Shown piece after piece: positions 9,562 through 17,641 of a stretch of 18,290 bases of DNA. Positions within the stretch are counted from its first letter, which is position 1. Each line of letters starts with the position of its first letter. This stretch comes from CAADGL01 sp964643885 (GTDB lineage: Bacteria; Planctomycetota; Phycisphaerae; UBA1845; Fen-1342): the NCBI GenBank assembly GCA_964643885.1, contig CAZXUI010000086.1, forward strand, positions 1 to 18,290. Reading direction: 5' to 3'. The position numbers were made by a program, and so were the translations under genes. The notes under the pieces are model-generated. The model saw nothing but the letters and a program-made list of their open reading frames with translations. It had not been told where the DNA came from and did not search any database.

Positions 9562-11037
9562 ATGGGACGGGTTCTTCATCGCAGTCATGCCTTCCGCTGG
9601 GGCACCGTCATGCTGCTCGCAGCGCTGCCGTCTGCGCTGCTGGCGACGGATGTTTCTGGCAACCAGTCGGGCACCTGGTCGCTGGCAGGCAGCCCCTATT
9701 ACCTGGTGGGCGATGTGACGGTGCCGGCCGGCCAGACGCTGGTGATCGAGCCGGGCGTCGAGGTGATCGCCCGCGGCCACTACAGCATCACCGTCGCGGC
9801 CGACGCCGTCCTCTCCGCCGTCGGGACCGTCTCTGAGCCGATCACCTTCACGGCCGAAGACCCGGTGACCGGCTGGCGCGGCCTGCGGCTGGTCGACTCC
9901 TCCGACGCCTGCGAGCTGCGCTTCTGCAAGATCGAGCTGGCCCGCGGAACCGGCCCCTATCCCGGCGTGCGCGGGGGCGCAGTGACGCTGGTCCGCTGCT
10001 CCGGCACGATCGCCGACTGCGAGATTCGAAACAGCTCCTCGCACAACGGAAACTTCAACGGCGTCGGCGGCGGAATCCTGGTCGAGGAGTGCGACGCCCT
10101 GATCACCCGCAACCAGATCTACGACAACTCCGCCGACAGCGGGGCCGGAATCTGCGTCGCGGAATACGGCACGCCCGCGATCCTGCGCAACGTCATCTAC
10201 GGCAACCAGGCCACCTACGCGGGCGGCGGAATCTACTGCGGGGCGCGCTCCAGCCCGCTGATCGAGGCGAACGTGATCGTGGAGAACAGCTCGCGCGGCT
10301 GGGGCGGCGGCGGGATCAACTCCTGGACTTCCTACGTCTTCTACAGCACCTACGCGACGATCCGCAACAACCTGATCGCACGAAACTCGACCACCACCGA
10401 CGGCGGCGGGCTCTACTGCCGCTACGACCGGGCCGAGCTCTACAACAACACGATCGTGGCCAACTCAGCCGCACGCGGCGGCGGCCTCTACGTGCTGAAC
10501 CAGGCCTCGGCCGAGCCGCAGGTCAACAACACCATTCTGTGGGGCAACAGCGCACCCAGCGGCAGCGAGATCTTCCTCGAGGCGAGCACCAGCTCGATCG
10601 TCTCCGTTTCCTGGAGCACGGTCCAGGGCGGCTGGAGCGGAAGCGGTAACCAGGCCGGCGATCCGCTCTTCGCGGACTTCGCGGCGGGCGACTATCGGCT
10701 GCTGCCCGGCTCGCCCTGCATCGACGCGGGCAGCAACTTCGCCATCCCGCCCGATGTGACCAGCGATCTGGACGGCAACCCGCGCTTCGTGGATGACCCA
10801 GACACGAAGGACCCCGGGCTGGGCACGCCTCCGGTCGTCGACCACGGCGCCTACGAGTTTCAGCTCGCCGCCTGCGCCGGCGACCTGGACGGCGACGGAA
10901 ACACCGACTTTGACGACCTGGTCGGGCTGCTGGCCGACTACGGCTGTCCCTCGGGCTGTGCGGCCGACCTGGACGGCGACGGCGACACCGACTTCTCGGA
11001 CCTTGTGATCCTGCTGGGCGACTACGGCTGCTCCTGA
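9562..11037 (+). CDS. Secreted parallel beta-helix protein with dockerin tail
   Basis: This encodes 491 residues. The N-terminal signal (GTVMLLAALPSALLATD) directs export. Residues ~45-370 form a right-handed parallel beta-helix of the NosD/pectate-lyase type: repeated turns such as GGGILVEECDALITRNQIYD, GAGICVAEYGTPAILRNVIY and GGGIYCGARSSPLIEANVIV, with Asn-rich ladders and GGG at each rung. The segment LPGSPCIDAGSNFAIPPDVT followed by DLDGNPRF and VVDHGAYEF is the signature of the choice-of-anchor Q domain. The dockerin tail (GDLDGDGNTDFDDLVGLLAD, then DLDGDGDTDFSDLVILLGDY, ending GCS) closes the protein. AAGGAGGG lies upstream of the ATG. Such beta-helices often bind or cleave polysaccharides; no catalytic residues are identified, so a specific activity is not claimed. 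Confidence 0.87.
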   Translation: MGRVLHRSHAFRWGTVMLLAALPSALLATDVSGNQSGTWSLAGSPYYLVGDVTVPAGQTLVIEPGVEVIARGHYSITVAADAVLSAVGTVSEPITFTAEDPVTGWRGLRLVDSSDACELRFCKIELARGTGPYPGVRGGAVTLVRCSGTIADCEIRNSSSHNGNFNGVGGGILVEECDALITRNQIYDNSADSGAGICVAEYGTPAILRNVIYGNQATYAGGGIYCGARSSPLIEANVIVENSSRGWGGGGINSWTSYVFYSTYATIRNNLIARNSTTTDGGGLYCRYDRAELYNNTIVANSAARGGGLYVLNQASAEPQVNNTILWGNSAPSGSEIFLEASTSSIVSVSWSTVQGGWSGSGNQAGDPLFADFAAGDYRLLPGSPCIDAGSNFAIPPDVTSDLDGNPRFVDDPDTKDPGLGTPPVVDHGAYEFQLAACAGDLDGDGNTDFDDLVGLLADYGCPSGCAADLDGDGDTDFSDLVILLGDYGCS

Positions 11038-11043
11038 TGCGGC

Positions 11044-11067
11044 GGCCGCGAAGGCCTGCCTGCGGCC
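11044..11067 (+). terminator. Weak hairpin after the beta-helix gene
   Basis: GGCCGC at 11044-11049 pairs with GCGGCC at 11062-11067 around a 12-base loop, seven bases past the stop codon. There is no T-run, so an intrinsic terminator is doubtful; it may only be GC-rich sequence. Confidence 0.18.
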
Positions 11068-11234
11068 CGATTCCGCTGGACTTGGGCCGGCGGGTCTGGT
11101 AAGAAAGCGGTTGCAGGGCTACGTAATCTCATCTCCGTCGGGCGATGTCACGCACGCGGCGACGATGCGGGCACACAGCGCCGCTCGCGCCCTGGCGATG
11201 ATCGCTCGACCATCCTAGGAAGGAGCGGACTACC

Positions 11235-12152
11235 ATGTCTCATCGACTCACCGGTTTCATCGTGCTTTGTACGGCTGTCGGCCTCGCAACCTCGGCGCTG
11301 GCTCAGCCCAATACGGGCGGGACGATCACGGACGGGGATGTGAGCTTCACGCAGGGCAACTCCCCCACCATCGCCACGGGCGCGGGTGCGACCGGCGCGA
11401 GCATCAACTCGATGTCGGCCGGCCCGGACCACCTCTTCCAGACGTGGTGGTGGTACCGCGTGGACGGAACGGACACGCGGGAGTTCTGCTTCGCCAACGC
11501 GTCCTCGGGCAACTGGTCGGGCAACGTGGGAACGATGAACTTCTCGCTGCCCAGCTTCGACGCGGTGATGACGTACACGATCGAGGACGCCGGCGACAAC
11601 ATGGCCGTGCTGACCCAGGACCTGGACATCACTAACACGACCGGCAACGCGCTGAATCTCGCCATCTTCAACTATCTCGACGTCGATCTGAGCAACACGA
11701 TCGGCGACGACAGCGCCGCGGCGATCAGCTCCACCGAGATGGAGCTCAGCGACCCGTCGAACTTCGCGCGCTATGCCGGCATCGGCGCCGACGGCTACCA
11801 GGTCGGCATCTACGCGACCGTCCGCAACGACTTGACGAACAGCAGCGTCAGCAACTTCACCGGCACGGGTCTTCCATTCGGTCCGGCGGATTTCACGGGC
11901 GCGTATCAGTGGAACGAGTCGATTCCGTCCGGCGGCAGTGTGACCGTCACGGCGGTGCTGACCATCAACACGACGGTTCCGAGCGGCTGCGACGGTGATA
12001 TCGACGGCGACGGCGATACGGACTTCCAGGACCTGGTCGCGTTCCTGGCCGACTACGGCTGCACTTCGAGCTGCGTCGGCGACATCGACGGCGACGGCGA
12101 TACCGACTTCCAGGACCTGGTCGCGTTTCTGGCCGACTACGGCTGCAACTGA
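11235..12152 (+). CDS. Secreted protein of unknown fold with dockerin tail
   Basis: This 305-residue protein has a clear signal peptide (FIVLCTAVGLATSALAQ, cleavage near AQ-PNTGG). The mature region, residues ~25-250, is beta-rich with many Thr/Asn/Ser/Gly and motifs such as SFDAVMTYTIEDAGDNMAVL and TQDLDITNTTGNALNLAIFN. I do not recognise the family. A dockerin module at the end contains two almost identical halves (GDIDGDGDTDFQDLVAFLAD, then YGC), finishing CN. The ribosome binding site AGGAAGGAG precedes the ATG. A 197-base gap from the previous gene suggests a separate promoter, though none can be placed with confidence. Confidence 0.82.
   Translation: MSHRLTGFIVLCTAVGLATSALAQPNTGGTITDGDVSFTQGNSPTIATGAGATGASINSMSAGPDHLFQTWWWYRVDGTDTREFCFANASSGNWSGNVGTMNFSLPSFDAVMTYTIEDAGDNMAVLTQDLDITNTTGNALNLAIFNYLDVDLSNTIGDDSAAAISSTEMELSDPSNFARYAGIGADGYQVGIYATVRNDLTNSSVSNFTGTGLPFGPADFTGAYQWNESIPSGGSVTVTAVLTINTTVPSGCDGDIDGDGDTDFQDLVAFLADYGCTSSCVGDIDGDGDTDFQDLVAFLADYGCN
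11994..12146 (+). repeat. Internal duplication of the dockerin half-module
   Basis: The 69 bases at 11994-12062 recur at 12078-12146 with four differences, all at third codon positions and synonymous (GGT/GGC, GAT/GAC, ACG/ACC, TTC/TTT). The two halves encode identical 23-residue segments, unlike the more diverged halves in the other two dockerin proteins of this window. This implies a recent duplication or gene conversion under selection on the protein. Confidence 0.8.
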
Positions 12153-12187
12153 TCGCCTCGCCCGCATGCCGTACGAGCGGCCGTGCC

Positions 12188-13978
12188 TCACCCCGCGCGC
12201 AGCGCCTCGCGCAGCGGATCGAGCAGCGGGCCGTAGCGCTCCGCCCGGCCGACCGACGTTCGGTAGATCGGCCGCCGCACCTGGTCGATGCTGGCCGTCA
12301 GCGCGATACGCTTCGATTCGTGGAAGCGCATGCAGACCTCGTCCCACGGCAGGCCGCAGAACTCCAGCAGCCGGCGAACGTGCGGCTCAGGGTCGGCCAC
12401 CAGCTCCTCATACTGCACATCGAGAATCGGCAGATCGAGCACCTGCTTCCAGTGCGCCATCAGCCGCTCGTACTGGTGATAGAAGTGGCCGAGCGCGTGC
12501 AGGTCGTGGGCGTATACGTGGGCCGGCGAGAGCTGCGTCGTGAAGCAGCTCAGGCACGTATCCACCGGGTCGCGGCGGCAGTGGATGATCCGCGCCTTGG
12601 GGTGCAGCATCCAGATCAGACCCAGATGCTGGAAGTTCTCCGGCAGCTTGTCCGTCACGCGGGCCGCACCGCCGCTCATCTCCGTCAACCTCTGAATGTG
12701 CCGGGCGGAAAACTCCTCGATCACGTCCGGGCCCGCCGCCAGCAGGCAGCCGGGATAGCCGAGGTTATTTCCGATCCGGCCGGCAAGCCCCATGAACAGC
12801 TCGGGGATGTCATGCATCTCGCCGCCGCCGAACACCTGCGGGTGGGCCGCAAGAATCTGCTCGACCAGGCTCGTGCCCGAGCGCGGCACGCCGACGATGA
12901 AGACCGGCAGCTCGCTGTGCGTCGCGGCCCGCGCGAGCGAACCCAGCGAACCTGCGGCGAACACCTCCATCAGCCGCGAGACAAACCGTTCATACGCCGG
13001 CGCTTCATAAGGCGCCCCGCCATAGCTCTCGTTCCCGCGGCGATAGGCGTCGAACGCCCGCTCGTATTGCTGCGCGGACTCATACAGATCGCCCAGCGCG
13101 AACAGCAGCGTCGTGCGCTCCCCCGCCGAAAGCTTGGGCGCCTTCAGCGCCCGCTCGCACAGCTCGATGGCCCGCTGCTGACGCTCGCCGCCGCGGGCGA
13201 CGCGCGCGTAGGCCGTCGCGATGCTCGCCGCCACTCCGTGCGCCTGCGAAAGATGCCCCTCGAGCAGCTCAAGCGCCTCGGCCTTGCGGCCCAGCGAGGT
13301 CAGCACCTCCGCCTCCCCGGCGATCGCCACCGAAAGCTCCGGCCGCAGCTCCCGCGCCCGCCGATACAGCGCGGCCGACTCGTCGAACCGGCCAATCAGC
13401 CGCTGGCAAAGCGCAGCGCCGCACATCGCCTCGAGCGAGTCCGGCCTGGCCGCCAGCGCCGCCTCGTAATGCGGAATCGCCAGGTGCGCCCGCCCCCAGC
13501 CCTGAATCGCATGCGCCAGCACCAGCTCCGCCTCATAGCTCCCCGGCCGCAGCTCGCGCGCCCGCCGCAGCACCTCGATCGCCCCGCCGAAATTCATCGA
13601 ACGGGCCATCACCTGCCCCAGCCGCAGGTGCGGCTCATACGCGTCCGGCCGCGCCTTGCAGGCACTGGCCAGCAGGTTGACGGCATCACGCGGCCGCTTG
13701 GTCGCCAACAGCACCTGCGAGAGCGCAACGCTCACGTCCGGGTCCGGTCCCAGCCGCGAGTAGGACTCGCGCAGGACCTTCTCGGCATTCTGCGCCTCGC
13801 CGGCACGAAGCAGCAGCTCGCCCACGCCGCGCATGGCCGTGCCGTGCAGCGAGTGCTCGCGCACGTATCGTTTGAGGACCCGCCCGGCCTCCGAACGGCG
13901 CGCACGGTTGCCCAGGAGCTTGCGCAGCTCGTTCAACTCGTGGACGTACTTCTCGGACGTTGGTCGCGTGGCTGCCAT
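12188..13978 (-). CDS. TPR-containing sulfotransferase
   Basis: This encodes 596 residues. The N-terminal half (~30-330) is a run of tetratricopeptide repeats (AGEAQNAEKVLRESYSRLGP, GGAIEVLRRARELRPGSYEA, IGRFDESAALYRRARELRPE). The C-terminal half is a sulfotransferase: the 5'-phosphosulfate loop VPRSGTSLVEQ near residue 363 and the 3'-phosphate motif CRRDPVDTCLSCF near residue 468. It should transfer sulfate from PAPS to a hydroxyl or amine. The substrate is unknown; the TPRs may hold a protein partner or acceptor. TPR-sulfotransferase fusions are common in planctomycetes and proteobacteria. The ATG at 13978 was chosen because the protein-like sequence begins there; a TTG at 14056 in frame is the alternative. 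No strong ribosome binding site is present. It diverges from the dehydrogenase gene. Confidence 0.9.
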   Translation of the reverse strand: MAATRPTSEKYVHELNELRKLLGNRARRSEAGRVLKRYVREHSLHGTAMRGVGELLLRAGEAQNAEKVLRESYSRLGPDPDVSVALSQVLLATKRPRDAVNLLASACKARPDAYEPHLRLGQVMARSMNFGGAIEVLRRARELRPGSYEAELVLAHAIQGWGRAHLAIPHYEAALAARPDSLEAMCGAALCQRLIGRFDESAALYRRARELRPELSVAIAGEAEVLTSLGRKAEALELLEGHLSQAHGVAASIATAYARVARGGERQQRAIELCERALKAPKLSAGERTTLLFALGDLYESAQQYERAFDAYRRGNESYGGAPYEAPAYERFVSRLMEVFAAGSLGSLARAATHSELPVFIVGVPRSGTSLVEQILAAHPQVFGGGEMHDIPELFMGLAGRIGNNLGYPGCLLAAGPDVIEEFSARHIQRLTEMSGGAARVTDKLPENFQHLGLIWMLHPKARIIHCRRDPVDTCLSCFTTQLSPAHVYAHDLHALGHFYHQYERLMAHWKQVLDLPILDVQYEELVADPEPHVRRLLEFCGLPWDEVCMRFHESKRIALTASIDQVRRPIYRTSVGRAERYGPLLDPLREALRAG

Positions 13979-13995
13979 ATATTCACCGGGGCGAG

Positions 13996-14001
13996 AGTAT
14001 A
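13996..14001 (-). promoter_or_regulatory. Possible -10 element of the sulfotransferase gene
   Basis: TATACT on the minus strand fits a -10 hexamer (five of six consensus bases) 17 bases before the chosen ATG. The 111-base gap also holds the divergent dehydrogenase promoter, for which TTGCTC (14044-14049) and TACGTG (14067-14072) with a 17-base spacer is a weak candidate. No -35 is obvious for TATACT. Confidence 0.25.
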
Positions 14002-14089
14002 TCGGCCGGGCGGCATCTGCATAGCTCGGAGCGGGCGGCCGGCTTGCTCCCGTCAAGGATATCGTCTACGTGAGAGTGCGGGTGAAGCG

Positions 14090-15088
14090 ATGAAAGCCGC
14101 ACGTCTGCACGAGTCCGGACCGATCGAGAGCAACCCGCTGCGGATCGAAGAGCTCCCGCCGCCGGAGCCGGCCGAGGGCGAGGTTCGCATTCGCATCCGC
14201 TGTTGTGCCCTCTGCCGGACCGACCTGCACGTAATCGAGCAGGAGCTGCCGCGGGCGCGCCGGCCGATCATCCCCGGTCATCAGGCCGTCGGCGTGATCG
14301 ACCGGCTCGGGCCTGGCTGCCGGCGGCTGCGCGTCGGCCAGCGCGTCGGCGCGGCCTGGCTGCGGGGCACATGCGGGACGTGCGAGTACTGCGGCTCGGG
14401 CCGCGAGAACCTGTGCGAGCGGCCGCAGTTCACCGGCTACCACGCGGACGGCGGCTTCGCGGAATACGCGCTCGTGCCGGAGGCGTTCGCATACGAGATT
14501 CCGGAGCCGTTCGACGACGTGGCGGCCGCGCCGCTGCTGTGTGCGGGGATCATCGGCTATCGGGCGCTGCGCCGGGCGGAGGTGCCCCCGCGCGGATCGC
14601 TGGCGCTGATCGGCTTCGGCTCCTCGGCCCACGTCGTGATCCAGCTCGCGCTTCATCGCGGCTGCCGCGTGTACGTGGTCTCGCGCGGTCCGGCGCATCG
14701 TGAGCTCGCCCTGAGAATGGGAGCGGCGTGGGCCGGCGAGCGGTTCGACGAGCTGCCGGCCCGCGTCGACAGCGCCATCCTGTTCGCCCCCGCCGGCGAG
14801 CTCGTGCCCCCCGCGCTCTCCATCCTGCGCAAGGGCGGCACGCTGGCGCTGGCCGGCATCTACATGACGCCGACCCCGCCGCTGGACTATGAGCGCCACC
14901 TGTTCCACGAGCGCAACCTCCGCTCGGTCACCGCCAACACGCGCGCCGACGGCCGCGAACTGCTGGCCGAGGCGGCCGCCGCCGGCGTTTGCCCGCACAC
15001 GACCACCTACCCGCTCGCGGACGCCAACCGCGCCCTGCGCGACCTCAAGGCCGACCGCATCAACGGCACCGGCGTGCTCGTCATGTGA
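14090..15088 (+). CDS. Zinc-dependent alcohol dehydrogenase family protein
   Basis: This 332-residue medium-chain dehydrogenase has catalytic-zinc ligands C42 (ALCRTDLH), H64 (PGHQ) and a third Cys at 151 (APLLCAGI). The structural zinc site is C95-x2-C98-x2-C101-x7-C109 (CGTCEYCGSGRENLC). The Rossmann motif GFGSSA lies in the middle and binds NAD(P). The usual GHE is GHQ here, typical of a subgroup within the family. It oxidises alcohols or reduces aldehydes; the substrate cannot be told from sequence. The ATG at 14090 directly starts the conserved MKAARLHE. It diverges from the sulfotransferase and is 113 bases from RecJ on the same strand, with no functional link visible. Confidence 0.9.
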   Translation: MKAARLHESGPIESNPLRIEELPPPEPAEGEVRIRIRCCALCRTDLHVIEQELPRARRPIIPGHQAVGVIDRLGPGCRRLRVGQRVGAAWLRGTCGTCEYCGSGRENLCERPQFTGYHADGGFAEYALVPEAFAYEIPEPFDDVAAAPLLCAGIIGYRALRRAEVPPRGSLALIGFGSSAHVVIQLALHRGCRVYVVSRGPAHRELALRMGAAWAGERFDELPARVDSAILFAPAGELVPPALSILRKGGTLALAGIYMTPTPPLDYERHLFHERNLRSVTANTRADGRELLAEAAAAGVCPHTTTYPLADANRALRDLKADRINGTGVLVM

Positions 15089-15189
15089 CCCCGCGGGCGG
15101 CCCGCGGCCGCGACCGATTCTGAACCAGGCGCCGCTGGGCGGCGCGGCACGGCGACGCTAGACTGCCTGCCATCATCGATATCAAGCCC

Positions 15190-15195
15190 GGAGGT
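15190..15195 (+). promoter_or_regulatory. Strong ribosome binding site that fixes the recJ start
   Basis: GGAGGT is a perfect anti-16S match. Six bases later, at 15202, comes ATC in the recJ frame. No ATG, GTG or TTG occurs in that frame between the stop at 15121 and 15550, which lies well inside the conserved domain. A TAGACT at 15158-15163 could be the -10 element. Confidence 0.6.
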
Positions 15196-15201
15196 GCGGT
15201 C

Positions 15202-16947
15202 ATCAGCGCCACAACACATCCCGTCCGAGATTGGATCATCGCCCCGCCCCAGGCGGATCGCGACCGCCTGGCCGCGGAGGCCGGCGTAACCCCGCTCGTC
15301 GCACAGGTACTGCTGAACCGCGGCGTCCGCGACGCGGAAACCGCCCGCGAGTTCCTCGATCCGCAGCTTCGCTCGCTGCTCGGCCCTGAATCGCTGCCCA
15401 ACGCGATCGAGGCGGGGCGGCGCCTGGCCGAGGCGGCGCGGCGCGGCGAAAAGATCGTCATCTACGGCGACTACGACGTCGACGGCGTCACCGCGACGAC
15501 GATCCTGTGGCACGCGCTGCGGCTGGCCGGCGCGAATGTCGACTTCTACGTGCCCAGCCGGCTCGAAGAGGGCTACGGACTCAACGCCGAGGCGCTCGAG
15601 AAGATCGCGGCCGAGGGGGCCGGCCTCGTGCTCAGCGTCGACTGCGGAATCACGGCCGTCGCCGAGGCGCAGCGGGCGCGCGAGCTGGGACTCGAGCTGA
15701 TCGTCACCGACCACCACGCGCCGGGCTCCACGCTGCCGGACGCGCTGATCGTGCATCCCACCGCCCTCGGCCCGTCGCCGAACCCGGACCTCTCCGGCGC
15801 GGGCGTCGCCCTGAAGGTCGCGTGGGCCTTCGCCCAGAACCTGAGCGGCGCCGTGCGCGTCTCGCCGGAGTTCCGCGAGTTTCTGCTGGACGCCACCGCC
15901 CTGGCCGCGCTCGGCCTCGTCGCCGATGTCGTCCCGCTCACCGGCGAGAACCGCGTCATCTGCCATTTCGGCCTGCGGCAGCTCTGCCACACGCGAAACC
16001 CGGGGCTCTGCGCACTCCTCGAAGTCTCCGGCCTGAACGGCAAAGCCGCATACGACGACTACGACGTCGGCTTCATGCTCGCCCCGCGGCTCAACGCGGT
16101 CGGGCGGATGGGCCACGCCCGCCTCGCCGTGGAGCTCTTCACGCGCGCAGCGCCGGAGCGGGCCCGCGAGATCGCCGCAACCCTCAACGGCCACAACCGC
16201 CAGCGGCAGACCGTCGAGCGCCAGATCGCCACCGAGGCCGAACAGCTCGTCATCGAGCACGGCTTCAACCGCGACGGCTGCCACGGGATCGTCCTCGCCC
16301 GGCCGGAGTGGCACGCCGGCGTCATCGGCATCGTCGCCTCGCGGATGGTCGACCGCTTCCGCCGGCCGACCGTGCTGATCGCCCTGGAAAACGGACTGGG
16401 GCAGGGCTCCGGCCGCAGCGTGCCGCACTTCCCGCTCAACGAAGTGCTGGCGGCCTGCGGCGAGCACCTGGTCAGCCACGGCGGGCACGCGATGGCCGCC
16501 GGTGTGAAGATCCGGGCCGAGCGGGTCGAGGGCTTCTCGCGGGCGTTTCTGGCCCAGGCGGCCCAGCGGCTCCGGCCGGCCGACCTGCGGCCGAAGCTGC
16601 ATCTGGACGACGTCGTCTGCCTCGACGATTTGCAGACCGCGGCGGTCGAGGCGATTCGGCGCATGGCCCCGTTTGGCGTGGGAAATCTGCGGCCGCTGCT
16701 GGCGACGGAGGAGGTGGAGCTGGTGGAGCCGCCGCGGGTCGTCGGCCGCAGCGGCACGCACCTGCAATTCTCCGTTCGGCAGGGCCGAACGATCCGCAAG
16801 GCGATCGCCTTCGGCCGCGGCAAGCAGGCGGGCGAGCTGTCGGAGCAGCGGACGCTGCGGGTTGCGTTCGAGCCGATCATGAACGAGTGGAACGGCCGGC
16901 GGAGCGTGGAGTTGAAGGTGGTGGACTGGAAGCTGGGCGGGGCGTGA
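15202..16947 (+). CDS. recJ: RecJ, single-stranded-DNA-specific exonuclease
   Basis: This encodes about 581 residues, close to the family's usual ~570. RecJ degrades single-stranded DNA 5' to 3' in recombination and mismatch repair. DHH-family motifs are complete: GDYDVDGVTATTIL (DxD near residue 90), SVDCGITAVAEAQ, VTDHHAPG (DHH at 170), ALGLVADVVPL, then the DHHA1 part RPEWHAGVIGIVASRM, GSGRSVPHFPLNEV and GGHAMAAGVKI. A C-terminal OB-like domain follows to the end at LGGA. The start is unusual: the only in-frame candidate after a good ribosome binding site is ATC (15202). A non-AUG start, a single-base change from ATG or a sequencing error are all possible. The GTG at 15550 would remove about 116 residues, including the first metal-binding motif, and is not acceptable. 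Confidence 0.93.
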   Translation: MSATTHPVRDWIIAPPQADRDRLAAEAGVTPLVAQVLLNRGVRDAETAREFLDPQLRSLLGPESLPNAIEAGRRLAEAARRGEKIVIYGDYDVDGVTATTILWHALRLAGANVDFYVPSRLEEGYGLNAEALEKIAAEGAGLVLSVDCGITAVAEAQRARELGLELIVTDHHAPGSTLPDALIVHPTALGPSPNPDLSGAGVALKVAWAFAQNLSGAVRVSPEFREFLLDATALAALGLVADVVPLTGENRVICHFGLRQLCHTRNPGLCALLEVSGLNGKAAYDDYDVGFMLAPRLNAVGRMGHARLAVELFTRAAPERAREIAATLNGHNRQRQTVERQIATEAEQLVIEHGFNRDGCHGIVLARPEWHAGVIGIVASRMVDRFRRPTVLIALENGLGQGSGRSVPHFPLNEVLAACGEHLVSHGGHAMAAGVKIRAERVEGFSRAFLAQAAQRLRPADLRPKLHLDDVVCLDDLQTAAVEAIRRMAPFGVGNLRPLLATEEVELVEPPRVVGRSGTHLQFSVRQGRTIRKAIAFGRGKQAGELSEQRTLRVAFEPIMNEWNGRRSVELKVVDWKLGGA

Positions 16948-16954
16948 GCGACGA

Positions 16955-17031
16955 GTGACAAGTGACAGGTGACAGGTGACAAGTGACAAGTGACAGGTGA
17001 CAGGTGACAGGTGACAGGTGACAGGTAACAA
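16955..17031. repeat. Eleven-copy heptamer tandem repeat GTGACA(A/G)
   Basis: Eleven heptamers run without a gap; the seventh base is A or G and the last unit is GTAACAA. The array starts eight bases after the recJ stop. Heptamer arrays of this kind are known as STRR sequences in cyanobacteria; the resemblance is by pattern only. Copy number may vary by strand slippage. Confidence 0.9.
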
Positions 17032-17058
17032 GGCGCGTGCGCGGGGCGACAATCAGAA

Positions 17059-17079
17059 CCCGCCGCGCCAAGCGGCGGG
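17059..17079. repeat. Strong GC hairpin downstream of recJ
   Basis: CCCGCCGC at 17059-17066 pairs perfectly with GCGGCGGG at 17072-17079 around a GCCAA loop. It lacks a T-run on either strand, so it may act in RNA stability or be another REP-like repeat rather than an intrinsic terminator. Confidence 0.4.
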
Positions 17080-17114
17080 CCATTCGGAAGTCGAGACACC
17101 GAGCTGCTGAGAAA

Positions 17115-17232
17115 AATGGGGGACCGGTCTCCAACCGGTCGGTGATTGGGGGACCGGTCTCCGACCGGTCTGTGAATGGGGGACCGGTCTCCGACCGGTC
17201 TGTGAATGGGCGACCGGTCTCTGACCGGTCAC
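17115..17232. repeat. Four-copy 30-bp palindromic tandem repeat
   Basis: The sequence GGACCGGTCT recurs at 17121, 17151 and 17181, and as CGACCGGTCT at 17211, a 30-base period. Each unit contains two copies or near copies of the palindrome GACCGGTC separated by three bases (TCC or TCT), followed by TGTGAATGGG or a variant. The period is ten codons, so both strands stay open and read as a false repetitive peptide. I see no coding signal. Function unknown; structure-forming DNA or protein-binding sites are possible. Confidence 0.85.
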
Positions 17233-17236
17233 TGGT

Positions 17237-17641
17237 CGCCGGGTCGCAGCCTTTCGCCGCAGGCGTAAGCATGCTGTTTCTCTGCTCTCCTGCTGCTCAG
17301 CTCCACTGTTCCCCTGTTCAACTGCTCTGCTGTTCTCCTCTCTCACCCGCAGGGCGCCGCGGGAGACCAGCCCCTGACCGAGCCGGAGAACTGGCCTCCG
17401 CCCGATCGGCACCTGGCCGCGGAGCAGCCACGGACTGTCGCCGCGAGTGAAGCGAGATCGCCGCAGGCGATCGAGCGCAACCCGCGGACCACCCGCGCCC
17501 CCACACGTCGGCCACGGGGCCCACGACGCCGATCACAGCACAAGAGGGACAACCCCGCGCCGCACCGCCGCGCCGCCACTCCGCCCCATCGCCGCCCTTC
17601 GCACCGCCGGCCCCGAAGGGGCCCCGGATCGTAGCCGTTCC
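17237..17641. other. Non-coding flank of the CRISPR array with hairpins
   Basis: A pyrimidine-rich block with CTGCTC/CTGTTC repeats lies at about 17275-17340. GATCGCC (17456-17462) pairs with GGCGATC (17466-17472) around GCA. GGCCCC (17609-17614) pairs with GGGGCC (17618-17623) around GAA, ending 18 bases before the first CRISPR repeat. No cas gene, tracrRNA or convincing ORF is seen. It is the natural place to look for a leader, but the window cannot show which array end is the leader end. Confidence 0.35.

Noticed and set aside
12320..14089. Long plus-strand frame that joins the dehydrogenase gene from upstream
   Set aside because: This part is antisense to the TPR-sulfotransferase, whose motifs are clear; the dehydrogenase begins at 14090 with its conserved N terminus.
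15007..17052. Long minus-strand frame opposite recJ
   Set aside because: Composition artefact; its translation is Arg/Ala-rich without domains, while recJ motifs on the plus strand are complete.
16955..17232. Heptamer and 30-bp arrays as additional CRISPR arrays
   Set aside because: The units are directly adjacent with no unique spacers between them.
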